In this document: piece after piece, positions 1 through 9,593 of the stretch
Numbering within the stretch: the first letter of the stretch is position 1
Layout of the letters: each line of letters begins with the position of its first letter
NCBI GenBank assembly: GCA_017507285.1
Contig: JAFWBF010000155.1
Location: 1-54,731, forward strand
Direction: 5' to 3'
DNA from: Bacteroidales bacterium
GTDB lineage: Bacteria > Bacteroidota > Bacteroidia > Bacteroidales > P3
Length of the DNA: 54,731 nt
Made by a program: the position numbers and the translations under genes
The notes under the pieces: model-generated
The model's database searches: none
What the model saw: only the letters and a program-made list of their open reading frames with translations
What the model was told of the DNA's origin: nothing

Positions 1-35
1 ACTAAAACACCAAATAGAGCTAAAAATCTTTTCAT
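1..35 (-). CDS. partial gene, N-terminus of an exported protein
   Basis: Only the first 11 codons lie in the window, reading leftwards off the edge. The start codon is at 35..33 and is preceded by an unusually good Shine-Dalgarno (AGGAGG, around 44-49) for this phylum. The visible residues (MKRFLALFGVL) look like the start of a signal peptide. It lies 20 bp downstream of the stop of the small secreted protein gene on the same strand, so the two probably form an operon. The function cannot be judged. Confidence 0.6.
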   Translation of the reverse strand, partial: MKRFLALFGVL

Positions 36-55
36 TTTATTAACCTCCTATAATA

Positions 56-523
56 TTATTGCATGTTTTTTATTGTGTTCTCGATGTCGGTATTATATTT
101 GTACGAATCATCTACTATACGATGTATGGTTCTTATGCTTCGCAAAACCAAATACCTATTTGTAGTGTCAGACGTTTCGAAATACACTTCTTTGTTCCAA
201 TGTTGATATTGATAACTGTCGAAGTTGTATGCAAACACGCTGAATGTATTTAAATCTATTTGTATTGTTTGAGGTAGTGCTACATTGGTTTGCTTGTTTA
301 CAACATCCGATATTTGATAAACAATTGCACTATCAGGCAGTACATTCGTCTTGTAGAAAGCTGCTTGGGCATATCTACAATAGTATTCCACTTTTTCGCT
401 TGGCAAATCGTTGTAAGTACTTGCCGAAAAATGTGGCGATACCAATTGTTGGCAGTTTTGTGCTGTTACTGTCATGCCGAAACAGACAAACATGCAGATG
501 AACAATAATTTCGACTCTTTCAT
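56..523 (-). CDS. small secreted protein of unknown function
   Basis: This is a 155-residue protein that I do not recognise. It starts with a typical signal peptide (Lys near the N-terminus, hydrophobic stretch, probable cleavage after TAQ around residue 22), so it is exported to the periplasm or beyond. The mature part of about 130 residues is rich in Tyr, Asn, Asp and Gln, with two Cys early in the mature region and no visible repeat or catalytic motif. A Bacteroidota-type promoter on the same strand lies about 260 bp upstream, giving a long leader. It is followed closely by another exported-protein gene running off the window. Confidence 0.7.
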   Translation of the reverse strand: MKESKLLFICMFVCFGMTVTAQNCQQLVSPHFSASTYNDLPSEKVEYYCRYAQAAFYKTNVLPDSAIVYQISDVVNKQTNVALPQTIQIDLNTFSVFAYNFDSYQYQHWNKEVYFETSDTTNRYLVLRSIRTIHRIVDDSYKYNTDIENTIKNMQ

Positions 524-781
524 AATTTTCCTATTTTAAATATGTTAGACACTATATTTTGTTTCTATTCTTTTTGTTTCTACTTATTATGACTGAGCTT
601 TTAGAATTATAGTTGTTAAATATGTGTTAAACCTTTGATTTCTCTCGAAAATATTGGTTTAATTACTTATTTCTTTGCAACTATGTACACAACAATATTA
701 CAGTAGTTTGTATATTAAAGTAATATAAATCAAATTATTGTAGATATATTGTGCCCCAAAAACCCAATATATAATCATTTG

Positions 782-813
782 CAAAGATATATTTTTTTTG
801 CCATTGCTACAAG
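782..813 (-). promoter_or_regulatory. Bacteroidota-type promoter for the leftward secreted-protein genes
   Basis: On the minus strand the -7 element TATCTTTG (789..782) is preceded by CTTG (813..810) at a 20-bp spacing, matching the TTTG-N19..21-TAnnTTTG pattern of the phylum's primary sigma factor. Transcription would start near 775 and leave a leader of about 250 nt before the 523 start codon. That is long enough to hold a regulatory structure, but none was recognised. Confidence 0.55.
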
Positions 814-1113
814 AATTTTTTTTTATAGTTTACACAAGATTTCAACATTCTTTGTGTATTTTGCATTGTTGTTATATATTTTCTTGTAGATTAGTATGTT
901 ATTGTTGATGTCTTTTGGAGGTTTGAATGATTTTTGTTGTATGTTATAAAATTTCTACCGGATGGTTTTGTTGGTTTTGTAGTATACTCTAAAATATTTA
1001 GGTCTATTGGGTAGATATATATTTATTAATACTTTGATTTTTAGAGTGTAAAGATTGATTAAATTTTTGATATGCGAAATTGAAAAGGGAGTAAACGACT
1101 GATTGAAATTTAT

Positions 1114-1185
1114 ATCACGACTGAAATTTGTCTACATCACGCAGTAGTTGCGTCTAGATCAGGAGAAAAATTTATCTACATCACG
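1114..1185. repeat. four-unit 22-bp-pitch array, ATCACG family
   Basis: The core ATCACG starts at 1114, 1136 and 1180, with ATCAGG at 1158. The spacing is exactly 22 bp each time, and the sequence between the cores is mostly not conserved. The fullest unit reads CTACATCACGATGTA (1176-1190), which is palindromic around its centre. The same motif, as CCTCGTGATGT on the other strand, recurs at the same pitch at 11905, 23490 and 36604. Confidence 0.75.
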
Positions 1186-1483
1186 ATGTATTTTTTAGGT
1201 TGTATATTGTCCAAAAATTGATGGTATACCATTATGCTCGTAATACCCTACTGCAAAACAATTGACAATAGGGTATAAATATGCATGTATAACTACTACA
1301 GAACTTTTGCAAAATCAATATTCTGTAAATCAGGTTTTAGAAGTTGCTTATTTTGTTTTTCATTTGACTGTTGTTGTTTTTATGCTTTGTGAATAAGTTA
1401 AAAATGACGTCAAATTGCTGTTGTAGCCACTCAATTGTTATACACTACTAAGCATTGTTGTTGGAATATTAATGATATTGCTC

Positions 1484-1515
1484 TTTGTATATATGCCGAA
1501 AAAGATGTATATTTG
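1484..1515 (+). promoter_or_regulatory. promoter of ychF
   Basis: TTTG (1484-1487) is followed after exactly 20 bp by TATATTTG (1508-1515), a near-perfect Bacteroidota housekeeping promoter. The expected start is near 1521, giving a leader of about 40 nt before the ychF ATG at 1563. Confidence 0.8.
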
Positions 1516-1562
1516 CAGTGTTATACGATAGTTGAATAATATATTATAGATAGCATAAAATC

Positions 1563-2663
1563 ATGGGATTACAATGTGGAATAGTAGGACTTCCCAATGT
1601 AGGAAAGTCAACATTATTTAATTGTTTAAGCAATGCAAAGGCACAAGCTGCCAATTTTCCGTTTTGCACAATAGAACCCAATGTTGGGGTTATTACCGTT
1701 CCGGACGAACGGTTAAACAAACTTGTAGAGATAGAAAATCCTCAAAGCGTGGTGCCTGCTACTGTGGAAATTGTGGATATAGCCGGTCTGGTACGTGGCG
1801 CCAGTAAGGGTGAGGGATTGGGTAATAAATTTTTGTCCAATATTCGTGAGACGGATGCAATTATTCATGTGCTTCGTTGTTTCGAGGACGACAATATTAC
1901 CCATGTTGATGGTAATGTGAACCCTGTTCGTGATAAGGAAACAATTGATACCGAGTTGCAAATAAAAGACCTTGAAACTATAGAAAACCGTTATGCCAAA
2001 GAGGAGAAAAAAGCCAAAACTAATGGCGATCAAAAGGCCAAAAAATTGGTTGAGGTGATGACTCTTTATCGCGAAGCATTGTTGAAAGGCAAATCGGCTC
2101 GTACGGTGGAACTCGACGATAGCCAATTGGAGGCTGCAAAAGATTTGATGTTGCTTACTGCTAAACCTATATTATATGTATGTAACGTTGATGAGAGTGC
2201 TGTAGTGAAAGGTAATAAATATGTTGATGCTGTGCGCGAGGCTATAAAGGATGAGAATGCCGAACTTCTTGTGATAGGTGCCGGTATAGAGGCCGATATT
2301 GCCGAGTTGGAGTCTTTTGAAGAGAAACAGATGTTTTTGGAGGATCTTGGATTGGAAGAATCGGGTGTGAACCGTCTTATAAAAGCTGCCTATAAATTGC
2401 TGGATTTGCAAACATTTCTTACAGCCGGACCCAAAGAGGTGCGTGCTTGGACTTTCCGCAAAGGTATGAAAGCTCCGCAAACAGCCGGTATCATACATAG
2501 TGACTTCGAAAAAGGATTTATTCGTGCCGAGGTAATAAAATATGAAGACTATGTATCCCTTGGTTCAGAAGCTAAATGTAAGGAGATGGGTAAGATGAGT
2601 GTGGAAGGAAAAGAATATGTGGTGCAAGATGGTGATATTATGCATTTCCGTTTCAATGTGTAA
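1563..2663 (+). CDS. ychF: redox-responsive P-loop ATPase YchF (OLA1 family)
   Basis: This is a 366-residue Obg-related P-loop protein, close to the usual 363. The Walker A motif is GLPNVGKS at residues 9-16, the switch II region has the DIAG motif followed by LVRGASKGEGLG, and the base-recognition motif is NVDE near residue 210 instead of NKxD. That replacement is the family signature that favours ATP over GTP. A coiled-coil insert and a C-terminal TGS domain (about residues 280-364) complete the family layout. YchF binds ribosomes and modulates translation and stress responses in the cytoplasm. It has its own strong promoter, and uvrB follows after 20 bp, so the two are probably co-transcribed. 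Confidence 0.95.
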   Translation: MGLQCGIVGLPNVGKSTLFNCLSNAKAQAANFPFCTIEPNVGVITVPDERLNKLVEIENPQSVVPATVEIVDIAGLVRGASKGEGLGNKFLSNIRETDAIIHVLRCFEDDNITHVDGNVNPVRDKETIDTELQIKDLETIENRYAKEEKKAKTNGDQKAKKLVEVMTLYREALLKGKSARTVELDDSQLEAAKDLMLLTAKPILYVCNVDESAVVKGNKYVDAVREAIKDENAELLVIGAGIEADIAELESFEEKQMFLEDLGLEESGVNRLIKAAYKLLDLQTFLTAGPKEVRAWTFRKGMKAPQTAGIIHSDFEKGFIRAEVIKYEDYVSLGSEAKCKEMGKMSVEGKEYVVQDGDIMHFRFNV

Positions 2664-2683
2664 CTAACTAAAGGTTGCTGAGC

Positions 2684-4711
2684 ATGATTTTTAAAATAGA
2701 GGCCGATTATAAACCTATGGGCGACCAACCCGAAGCTATACGTCAGTTGGTGGAAGGTGTAAGAAATAACCAAAAGGGACAAGTGTTGCTGGGTGTAACA
2801 GGCTCGGGCAAAACCTTTACGGTGGCTAATGTGATTGCTCAGCTAAATAAGCCTACCCTAGTGCTTAGCCACAATAAAACTTTGGCGGCACAACTTTATG
2901 GCGAGTTTAAGCAGTTTTTTCCTCACAATGCTGTGGAGTATTTCGTATCGTACTACGACTACTACCAGCCGGAGGCTTTTATTCCATCAACCAACACCTA
3001 TATTGAGAAGGATTTGCAAATCAACGACGAGTTGGAGAAGTTGAGGATACGTGCCAGTTCTGCTCTACTATCGGGTAGGAGAGATGTAATAGTAGTATGT
3101 TCGGTATCGTGTATCTATGGTATAGGTAATCCTGAGGAGTTTAAGAACGGAACTATTTATCTGAAGGTTGGAGATAAGATGAACCGAGATGTATTTCTGC
3201 TAAACCTTGTAGATTCGTTGTATACACGAAACGAGATAGACTTTATTAATGGGCGTTTTAGGGTTAAGGGTGATACCGTTGATGTTTTTCCATCGTATGC
3301 TGATTTTTGCTATCGTATATCCTTTTGGGATGATGAGATAGATGGTTTGCAGTCGTTTGATCCACTTACCGGAAGAACTATCGACATCATGGATGAGATT
3401 GTTATATACCCTGCCGGTAATTTTCTTACATCCAAAGAACGGCTCAAAGAAGCCCTATTCGGTATCGAAAATGATATGTTTGAGCGTAGGGATATGTTTA
3501 TAAATGAAGGTAGACTACTTGAGGCTAAGAGGTTGGAAGAGAGAGTAAATTACGATTTGGAGATGATACGTGAGGTGGGGTATTGCAGTGGTATAGAAAA
3601 TTATTCCCGTTATTTTGATGGGCGTAAGGAAGGGTCTAGACCATTCTGCCTTATCGACTATTTTCCCGACGATTTCCTGATGGTTATTGATGAGAGCCAT
3701 GTAACAATACCTCAGATACATGCCATGTATGGTGGTGATAGAAGCCGTAAGATGAACCTGGTGGAGTATGGTTTCCGACTGCCATCGGCGTTGGACAATA
3801 GGCCACTTACTTTTGACGAGTTTTATAACCTAAGTAACCAAACAATATATATAAGTGCCACACCTGCCGATTATGAGTTGCATGAAAGTGAAGGGGTTGT
3901 GGTAGAGCAGGTGATACGTCCTACCGGCTTGCTAGATCCGGTGGTGGAAGTTCGTCCAGCAACATCGCAAGTTGATGACTTGTTGGACGAGATAGAAGAT
4001 GTGGTGTCTTCCGGTGAGAGAGTGTTGGTGACAACCCTTACCAAGCGTATGGCAGAGGAGTTTACCAAATATCTTGGTAACTTAGGAATACGTTCCAAAT
4101 ACATACATTCAGACGTTGATACATTGGAACGTGTTGAGATTATGCGAGATTTGCGTATGGGGGTGTTTGATGTGTTAGTGGGCGTTAATTTGCTAAGGGA
4201 GGGCTTGGATTTGCCTGAGGTGAGTTTGGTGGCTGTGCTTGATGCTGATAAAGAAGGTTTTCTTCGAAATGATAGGGCATTGATACAGACTATAGGGCGT
4301 GCTGCTCGTAACGTGCACGGTAGGGCTATACTATATGCCGACAAGATAACGGCATCTATGCAGAGAGCTATGGACGAAACCAATCGTCATCGTGAGAAAC
4401 AAATACGTTACAATCAAGAACATGGTATGGTACCTCGACAAATAGTGAAATCAACCGAGGCAATATTGGGACAAACATCGGTGATAGACCTTGCAGCAGA
4501 GCAGAGTGCCGAATATTATGTTGCTTCTTCTGCTACTGTTTTCCAAAAAACGGAAGAAGAAAAAGTCTATCGTAGCAAAGACGAGATAAAGAAAGCCCTT
4601 AATGCTGCTCACCGTAATATGCAAAAGGCTGCCAAGGAGTTGGATTATATGGCTGCTGCCAAATATCGTGACGAGGTGAAATATTTGCAACAGTTGCTAG
4701 AGAATAGATAA
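2684..4711 (+). CDS. uvrB: excinuclease ABC subunit B
   Basis: UvrB is the damage-verifying helicase-like subunit of nucleotide excision repair; it receives DNA from UvrA and recruits UvrC. The 675-residue product has Walker A GVTGSGKT (37-44), the damage-sensing beta-hairpin region with YYDYYQPEAF (about 90-99), the IDESH Walker B-type motif, helicase motifs around QTIGRAARN, and the C-terminal UVR domain that contacts UvrC. I chose the ATG at 2684 because the in-frame TTG at 2675 adds only three residues and the AAAGG at 2670-2674 is well placed for the ATG. It lies 20 bp after ychF and probably shares its transcript. Confidence 0.95.
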   Translation: MIFKIEADYKPMGDQPEAIRQLVEGVRNNQKGQVLLGVTGSGKTFTVANVIAQLNKPTLVLSHNKTLAAQLYGEFKQFFPHNAVEYFVSYYDYYQPEAFIPSTNTYIEKDLQINDELEKLRIRASSALLSGRRDVIVVCSVSCIYGIGNPEEFKNGTIYLKVGDKMNRDVFLLNLVDSLYTRNEIDFINGRFRVKGDTVDVFPSYADFCYRISFWDDEIDGLQSFDPLTGRTIDIMDEIVIYPAGNFLTSKERLKEALFGIENDMFERRDMFINEGRLLEAKRLEERVNYDLEMIREVGYCSGIENYSRYFDGRKEGSRPFCLIDYFPDDFLMVIDESHVTIPQIHAMYGGDRSRKMNLVEYGFRLPSALDNRPLTFDEFYNLSNQTIYISATPADYELHESEGVVVEQVIRPTGLLDPVVEVRPATSQVDDLLDEIEDVVSSGERVLVTTLTKRMAEEFTKYLGNLGIRSKYIHSDVDTLERVEIMRDLRMGVFDVLVGVNLLREGLDLPEVSLVAVLDADKEGFLRNDRALIQTIGRAARNVHGRAILYADKITASMQRAMDETNRHREKQIRYNQEHGMVPRQIVKSTEAILGQTSVIDLAAEQSAEYYVASSATVFQKTEEEKVYRSKDEIKKALNAAHRNMQKAAKELDYMAAAKYRDEVKYLQQLLENR

Positions 4712-4752
4712 ATTGGATATACAAATATAATGATATGAGAGGATAGCTTGAT

Positions 4753-5745
4753 ATGATGTATCGGTCGGAAAATACGCAGCAAGTGCGACACAACAAAACA
4801 AAGCAACGATGGCAACGTATTGTTATGGTTGTTTTATTGGTTGCTGTTTGTGTGGTTGTATTTCTTGTTATTAATAAAAATTCGATCGATGTATATACTA
4901 ATGTTGCCGAAACTAGGGATGTAACTAGAGCGCGTATGGAGGCAAAGCATAGTTTGGATAATTATGTTATTAGTAATGATGAACCATTATCCTCGCGTAG
5001 GTATCATAAGATATTCAACGATAATAACGATATACAGCTTGCTGCTGCTCGACTCAACGGCATTAGTAAGCCATTCTCTACGAGGGATGATTTTGTAAAT
5101 CTGCCACAGCTTATGTATATCAATCATTGTTCACTATATTATATAAATGAACTTACACATTCGTTGCCATATCTTGTGCCATCGGCAAGAGTTTTGCTAG
5201 ACGATATAGGGTTGCTCTTTAGGCATAAGGTAAAAGAAAAATATCCCGATGCCGACTACCGTATTATAGTTACCAGTCTTTTACGGACAGAGGAGGATAT
5301 ACGTAAATTGCGGCGTCGGAACCGTAATGCCACGGAGAAATCATGTCACCGCTATGGTACAACATTTGACATTGCTTATGCTCGATTTGATAAAGTTGAG
5401 GGACGTAATGTAAACGAAACAATTCTTAAAGATATTCTTGCCGAAACGCTCTATGAGTTGCGTCAGCAAGGCAGATGTTTTGTTATATACGAACGTAGAC
5501 AACGTTGTTTTCACATTACTGTACGTAAAGTAGACTATAAATTCAACTCAGTGCTTGACTGTATAGATATGATACATTATTATGCTATGATAGAGAGTGG
5601 AAATGGATATTTTCATGTAGCTGCATATCATCCGGATATTGATGTAGTGCCATCACATACTGTGGAGTCTAAATCGTCAGAAATCAAGAAAAAAGTTATT
5701 GTATATGACAATTATGACACATCTTCGCATGTGCCATTCCTGTAG
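4753..5745 (+). CDS. membrane-anchored DUF5715 / peptidase M15-like protein
   Basis: This is a 330-residue protein with a basic N-terminus, a single membrane segment (about residues 25-43) and an extracytoplasmic domain. Around residue 197 it has S-x-H-x-x-G-x-x-x-D (SCHRYGTTFD), the zinc-site pattern of M15 D-Ala-D-Ala peptidases such as VanY. A later His in the CFHITVRK segment could supply the third ligand. It resembles the Bacteroidales DUF5715 proteins, which are generally uncharacterised. The role is inferred to be at the cell envelope, possibly peptidoglycan trimming. It starts 41 bp after uvrB, and the next gene has its own promoter. Activity cannot be proven from sequence. Confidence 0.65.
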   Translation: MMYRSENTQQVRHNKTKQRWQRIVMVVLLVAVCVVVFLVINKNSIDVYTNVAETRDVTRARMEAKHSLDNYVISNDEPLSSRRYHKIFNDNNDIQLAAARLNGISKPFSTRDDFVNLPQLMYINHCSLYYINELTHSLPYLVPSARVLLDDIGLLFRHKVKEKYPDADYRIIVTSLLRTEEDIRKLRRRNRNATEKSCHRYGTTFDIAYARFDKVEGRNVNETILKDILAETLYELRQQGRCFVIYERRQRCFHITVRKVDYKFNSVLDCIDMIHYYAMIESGNGYFHVAAYHPDIDVVPSHTVESKSSEIKKKVIVYDNYDTSSHVPFL

Positions 5746-5792
5746 ATTATAAATTGGTTGAACTCTACGCTATAAATTATGGGCTATAAATC

Positions 5793-5823
5793 TTTGCATA
5801 TTTAAATAAAAGTTGTATCTTTG
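5793..5823 (+). promoter_or_regulatory. promoter of the 5892 secreted-protein gene
   Basis: TTTG (5793-5796) is separated by 19 bp from TATCTTTG (5816-5823), a full match to the Bacteroidota promoter pattern. The start is expected near 5830, about 60 nt before the ATG at 5892. Confidence 0.8.
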
Positions 5824-5891
5824 CAAGATATACTTAAACATTGTTATATATATAAGTGCCTGAATTATAAAAAACAAAAACATTTACAAAT

Positions 5892-6407
5892 ATGAAGAAA
5901 CACATTTTATTTATTGCTATGGCAATATCGTTTATGGGACTTTTTGCCCAAGTAAGAATACCGGATGGTAACTTTTCGTTCGAATTGCCCAAAGGATGGA
6001 AATATCTTTCGACCAATAAGGTTGATAATAGAACTAAAGTGTACTTATATTCGGCTCAAGAACTTGTGTCTGCACAAGGTGATACCACGTTGCCTTTCTT
6101 GAGAATATATGTGCGTACAGCCACCAAAAATAAAACGGCTATGGAATTGAGTATAGATCGCTTTATGGAACAACCATTCCAAACCATGGAGGAATATACA
6201 TCTGGATTATATCTTCCTACTCGTGATGCAATAGCATATTTGGGAGCAAATCGTGACGAGGTAGATGGAACCGAAAATCAGTTCTATATACTTTATTTTA
6301 TGCATAAGAATACAGCAATAGAATTTCGATTACAAACAACAAAAGAAACATTTGAACAAGTAAAGAACGAATTCGAAACTATATTAAAGTCTATAGTTGC
6401 CTACTAA
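5892..6407 (+). CDS. small secreted protein of unknown function
   Basis: This 171-residue protein has a clear signal peptide ending near FAQ (residue 20). The mature part looks like a compact alpha/beta domain of about 150 residues, with the phrase RIPDGNFSFELPKGWKY at its start. This recalls small periplasmic proteins in which an ELPxGW motif opens a PsbP/LpqN-like fold. That resemblance is weak and I assign no function. It is preceded by its own strong promoter and is separated from the PorE-like gene by about 185 bp, so it may be monocistronic. Confidence 0.7.
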   Translation: MKKHILFIAMAISFMGLFAQVRIPDGNFSFELPKGWKYLSTNKVDNRTKVYLYSAQELVSAQGDTTLPFLRIYVRTATKNKTAMELSIDRFMEQPFQTMEEYTSGLYLPTRDAIAYLGANRDEVDGTENQFYILYFMHKNTAIEFRLQTTKETFEQVKNEFETILKSIVAY

Positions 6408-6592
6408 TAACTGGATTAGAAACTGGATAGTTGTTCTTGTTTATTATGCGAAGTTGAAAAACTTCGCATAAATTTTTTGTGTGCATATATCAGTTTATAT
6501 GTTGGCTGTTATTTTTATGTCTTTCTATGAAACATTGGCTGATATTTTACGTACAATGCTTGAAATACTATATTTATACGAGAGAAAATGAT

Positions 6593-9385
6593 ATGAAGAG
6601 ACTTATAATATTTCTTACGTTGTGTTTGTTGGCTGTTTATGCTGTGGCTGCTGTTGAGGGCGATACAAATTATATTGACTACTACCAGAAAGAGTACAAT
6701 AAGGTGTTTAAGGAATATACCAATGATCCCACATCTATAGTAAATATGTTGGCAATGTCAGAGTTTTATTCGGCTGAAAACAACCCGATGAGAAATTTGG
6801 CATTAGCTATGCGATATTTGCTTGAGGCGGAGGAGAAGTATTTGGCATTGGTTAATGATAATTCGCAGTATAAAAAGGTTAATAAGTTGATAAAACAGAA
6901 GATAACCATTGCCTCAATACGGAAGTTGAAAACAAGGATAACCGATGATTTGTACAAATGCATTGATAGCGAGAAGATACTATTTCACCAATGTGACGAC
7001 TATATTGAAGTCTTTGCTTTTAGTAATCAGGCATTAGAAGCTCTAAAGCATTACAAGGCAGAGTTGGCATACCGCAAAGCTGAGGAACTCAACACTGTAG
7101 AAGCATATCTTGAATTTGTCGGCAGTTATGCGAACCACAAGAGGTCAAAACAGGCTCTGAAAAAGGTGCAAGATTATATTATAGAAGATATAGATAATGC
7201 CGATACTGAAGAAAAAGTAGATATAGCCTTGAAACCATATATTAACGACACTATACGTCGATATGCTGAAAAGAAAAAAGGTAAGATAGCTTACCGTGCC
7301 ACTTTGAAGATAAATACCGTGGAGGCATACAAAGAATATTTATCGCATTACCCCTCGGCTGATGAGTATGTTATGGCTTTGGAGCGGATAGACCATTTGT
7401 TGTATGATAAATTTGTAACTCTATCGTCGGCAAGTGAATATGCTGCTTTCGCAATGTCGTATACTGATAGCCCATTATCTGAACAAGCTGTGGATAGTAT
7501 AGTGGCAATGATATTGAACGATAGGAGTATAGAGGCTTTGGATGTATATCTGAAAAACTTTACGATGGATTATCGTTATAATGACGTGTTTCAAACATAT
7601 TATCGTTGGCACACAGTTGAAGGTGGAACAGCTCCTATAGAGTATTTTGCTTCCGAATATCCGAATTATCCATTTCTATACTCTCTTACAACCGACCTCG
7701 AACGTTCTCGTAAAATAGATGAGATGAATTTTATGGTTGATTTCGAGGAGAAAAATTTCCGAGAATATACTGATTTTATAAAGCAGAATATGACAGTAGG
7801 TGTGGCATACGTAGCTTTGCAACGTATGATACAGGGTATGATAAAGAAAAAGCGATGGAATGATGCAGTGAGACGATTGCAGACAGTTTCGATTTGTTTT
7901 GAAGATAATAATGTGAAGAATTATAATGACTTGCTTGCAATACTAAAAGAGACAGGTGATAAGAATATAAAATTGGAATCTACATTTTCTCCAAAGTCTG
8001 AAGTTAAAAATGTGGCTGTAACATTTGATGGAACAACGATGTATTATACACAGCAGGATATGTTTGGAGGCACTACAAGGATAGCAAAGGCTAAAAATGT
8101 GAAAGGTAGATGGGCAGAGGATAATAGTGATGTGGTGTTTGGTAATATTGATAATAAAGGGTTGGCTGTATTCTCCTTTTTTGATGACGATACCAAGATG
8201 CTGATAGGTAAGGAAGATAATATTGCAGTAGCTGAGTTTGATGCTTCTACACAGCAATGGATGTTGGCCTCAATAATGCCATATCCTATCAATACCGATG
8301 CTTATGATGGTGATGCTTTTATGTTGCCCGATGGTTCGGGAATATTGTTTGTTAGTGATAGGAGGGGTGGATTAAATTTGCAACCCTCAAGGGCATACTT
8401 TCATGGTGATACTGCTTTGGCTTCTGATATATACTTTGTGCCTCGAAAACAGGTGTATGGATGGGGTGATGCTATAAACCTTGGTCCTACGATAAACACT
8501 ATCTACTGCGAGAGATCGCCAGTGATGAGCAAAGATATGAAAACTATATACTTTGTATCTGATGGTCATGGCGGATTGGGCTATTTGGATGTGTATAAAT
8601 CTACTCGTTCTTCATCTGATTCTTGGACCGATTGGTCGGAACCGATAAATATTGGTAAGGTTGTGAATACAGGATTTTCAGAATTGTCATTGGCGTTGAG
8701 TCAAAATGAAGATTATCTTTATGTGATAACCGACAGAAATTGGAAATACGAAATGTTGAAAATGTTGCTTAATAATAATGATGTTGTATTTGAAAGGGAT
8801 ATGAAGATATATTGCAACAATGACTTGAAATTAGGTGCTAGCAAGGCATCCCTTACTATAATTGACCTTGATGCAGGATTGCCGAAAGGTAACTATATGT
8901 TTTCAGCCAATGAAAGGTTAGTAGAAATGAGACTCTTTACCGGGAAAACATATATAATAAATTCATTGTTACATGGCTACTATTCACCAATATGTGTGCT
9001 GAATGCAGGGTTGTTGGATAATGTGGAGATGATATATCACGACATTGATGAGCTTAAAAATAATAAAACTACATTGCCTCTTGTATTGGTTGATTATTTA
9101 GGTAAAAATAGTGTTACACTTGCTGATAAATCTTACTATGAACTGAATAATATTGCTGATTTTATGAAAAATAACCCCAATTATATGGTGGAAATAATAA
9201 GTAATGTTGACATTGACGATGTGGAGAAGGCTTATAATCTTTCTCAAAGTAGAAGTTGTGCAATAAAGGATTATATTGTAAGCATAGGTGTGGATAAAGA
9301 TAGAATAATAGCATCAGGTTTTGCAAATACTGCCTATTTGTCCGAATCTGATACGGTATATCAAACAGAGATAAGAATTTGGTAG
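6593..9385 (+). CDS. PorE-like TPR / beta-propeller / OmpA-type envelope protein
   Basis: This is a 930-residue exported protein. I start it at the ATG at 6593 because a signal peptide (KRLIIFLTLCLL..., cleavage near AVAAV) begins there; the upstream in-frame extension to 6479 reads like untranslated sequence. The N-terminal 450 residues are helical and TPR-like. A PD40/WD40-type propeller follows (blades with MYYTQQD, ILFVSDRRGG and IYFVSDGHGG, about 490-720), then a region in the position of a carboxypeptidase-regulatory-like fold, and finally an OmpA/MotB-like peptidoglycan-binding domain (about 830-930). This order matches PorE of the type IX secretion system, though P. gingivalis PorE is shorter and is a lipoprotein, while this one lacks a lipobox Cys. 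The OmpA-like domain is divergent. Confidence 0.6.
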   Translation: MKRLIIFLTLCLLAVYAVAAVEGDTNYIDYYQKEYNKVFKEYTNDPTSIVNMLAMSEFYSAENNPMRNLALAMRYLLEAEEKYLALVNDNSQYKKVNKLIKQKITIASIRKLKTRITDDLYKCIDSEKILFHQCDDYIEVFAFSNQALEALKHYKAELAYRKAEELNTVEAYLEFVGSYANHKRSKQALKKVQDYIIEDIDNADTEEKVDIALKPYINDTIRRYAEKKKGKIAYRATLKINTVEAYKEYLSHYPSADEYVMALERIDHLLYDKFVTLSSASEYAAFAMSYTDSPLSEQAVDSIVAMILNDRSIEALDVYLKNFTMDYRYNDVFQTYYRWHTVEGGTAPIEYFASEYPNYPFLYSLTTDLERSRKIDEMNFMVDFEEKNFREYTDFIKQNMTVGVAYVALQRMIQGMIKKKRWNDAVRRLQTVSICFEDNNVKNYNDLLAILKETGDKNIKLESTFSPKSEVKNVAVTFDGTTMYYTQQDMFGGTTRIAKAKNVKGRWAEDNSDVVFGNIDNKGLAVFSFFDDDTKMLIGKEDNIAVAEFDASTQQWMLASIMPYPINTDAYDGDAFMLPDGSGILFVSDRRGGLNLQPSRAYFHGDTALASDIYFVPRKQVYGWGDAINLGPTINTIYCERSPVMSKDMKTIYFVSDGHGGLGYLDVYKSTRSSSDSWTDWSEPINIGKVVNTGFSELSLALSQNEDYLYVITDRNWKYEMLKMLLNNNDVVFERDMKIYCNNDLKLGASKASLTIIDLDAGLPKGNYMFSANERLVEMRLFTGKTYIINSLLHGYYSPICVLNAGLLDNVEMIYHDIDELKNNKTTLPLVLVDYLGKNSVTLADKSYYELNNIADFMKNNPNYMVEIISNVDIDDVEKAYNLSQSRSCAIKDYIVSIGVDKDRIIASGFANTAYLSESDTVYQTEIRIW

Positions 9386-9548
9386 TTTATAAATTATCTA
9401 TTTATGTGTGAGATGCTAAATTTATTATTATGTAAATTATACTGCATTATGAGTTGATAAACGCTTAATTATGTATTTATCGTCCACATTTATATAAAAT
9501 TGTTGGTTTCTTTTTGTAGAAAAGGTTCGTAAATTGCAGATAAATGTG

Positions 9549-9556
9549 TAATTTTG
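9549..9556 (+). promoter_or_regulatory. probable -7 element for the alpha/beta hydrolase gene
   Basis: TAATTTTG matches TAnnTTTG and lies 37 bp before the ATG at 9594. The upstream element is poor (TTCG at 9527-9530, 18 bp away), so this is a moderate call. Confidence 0.5.
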
Positions 9557-9593
9557 TCGCTTGGATTATTGTAATATATAACATATTTACGCT

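Larger units (their letters stand above)
524..1562. other. 1.04-kb AT-rich intergenic region
   Basis: This gap lies between divergent genes. It contains the leftward promoter (782-813), a four-unit 22-bp array (1114-1185), an 8-bp inverted repeat ATACCCTA/TAGGGTAT (1243-1250 and 1269-1276, loop 18 nt), and the ychF promoter (1484-1515). The remainder is very AT-rich, with stop codons in all frames and no gene that I can support. Confidence 0.6.

Noticed and set aside
6479..6592. Longer N-terminus of the PorE-like protein
   Set aside because: A clean signal peptide starts at 6593; the upstream codons read as an uninterrupted but unlikely hydrophobic/aromatic stretch.
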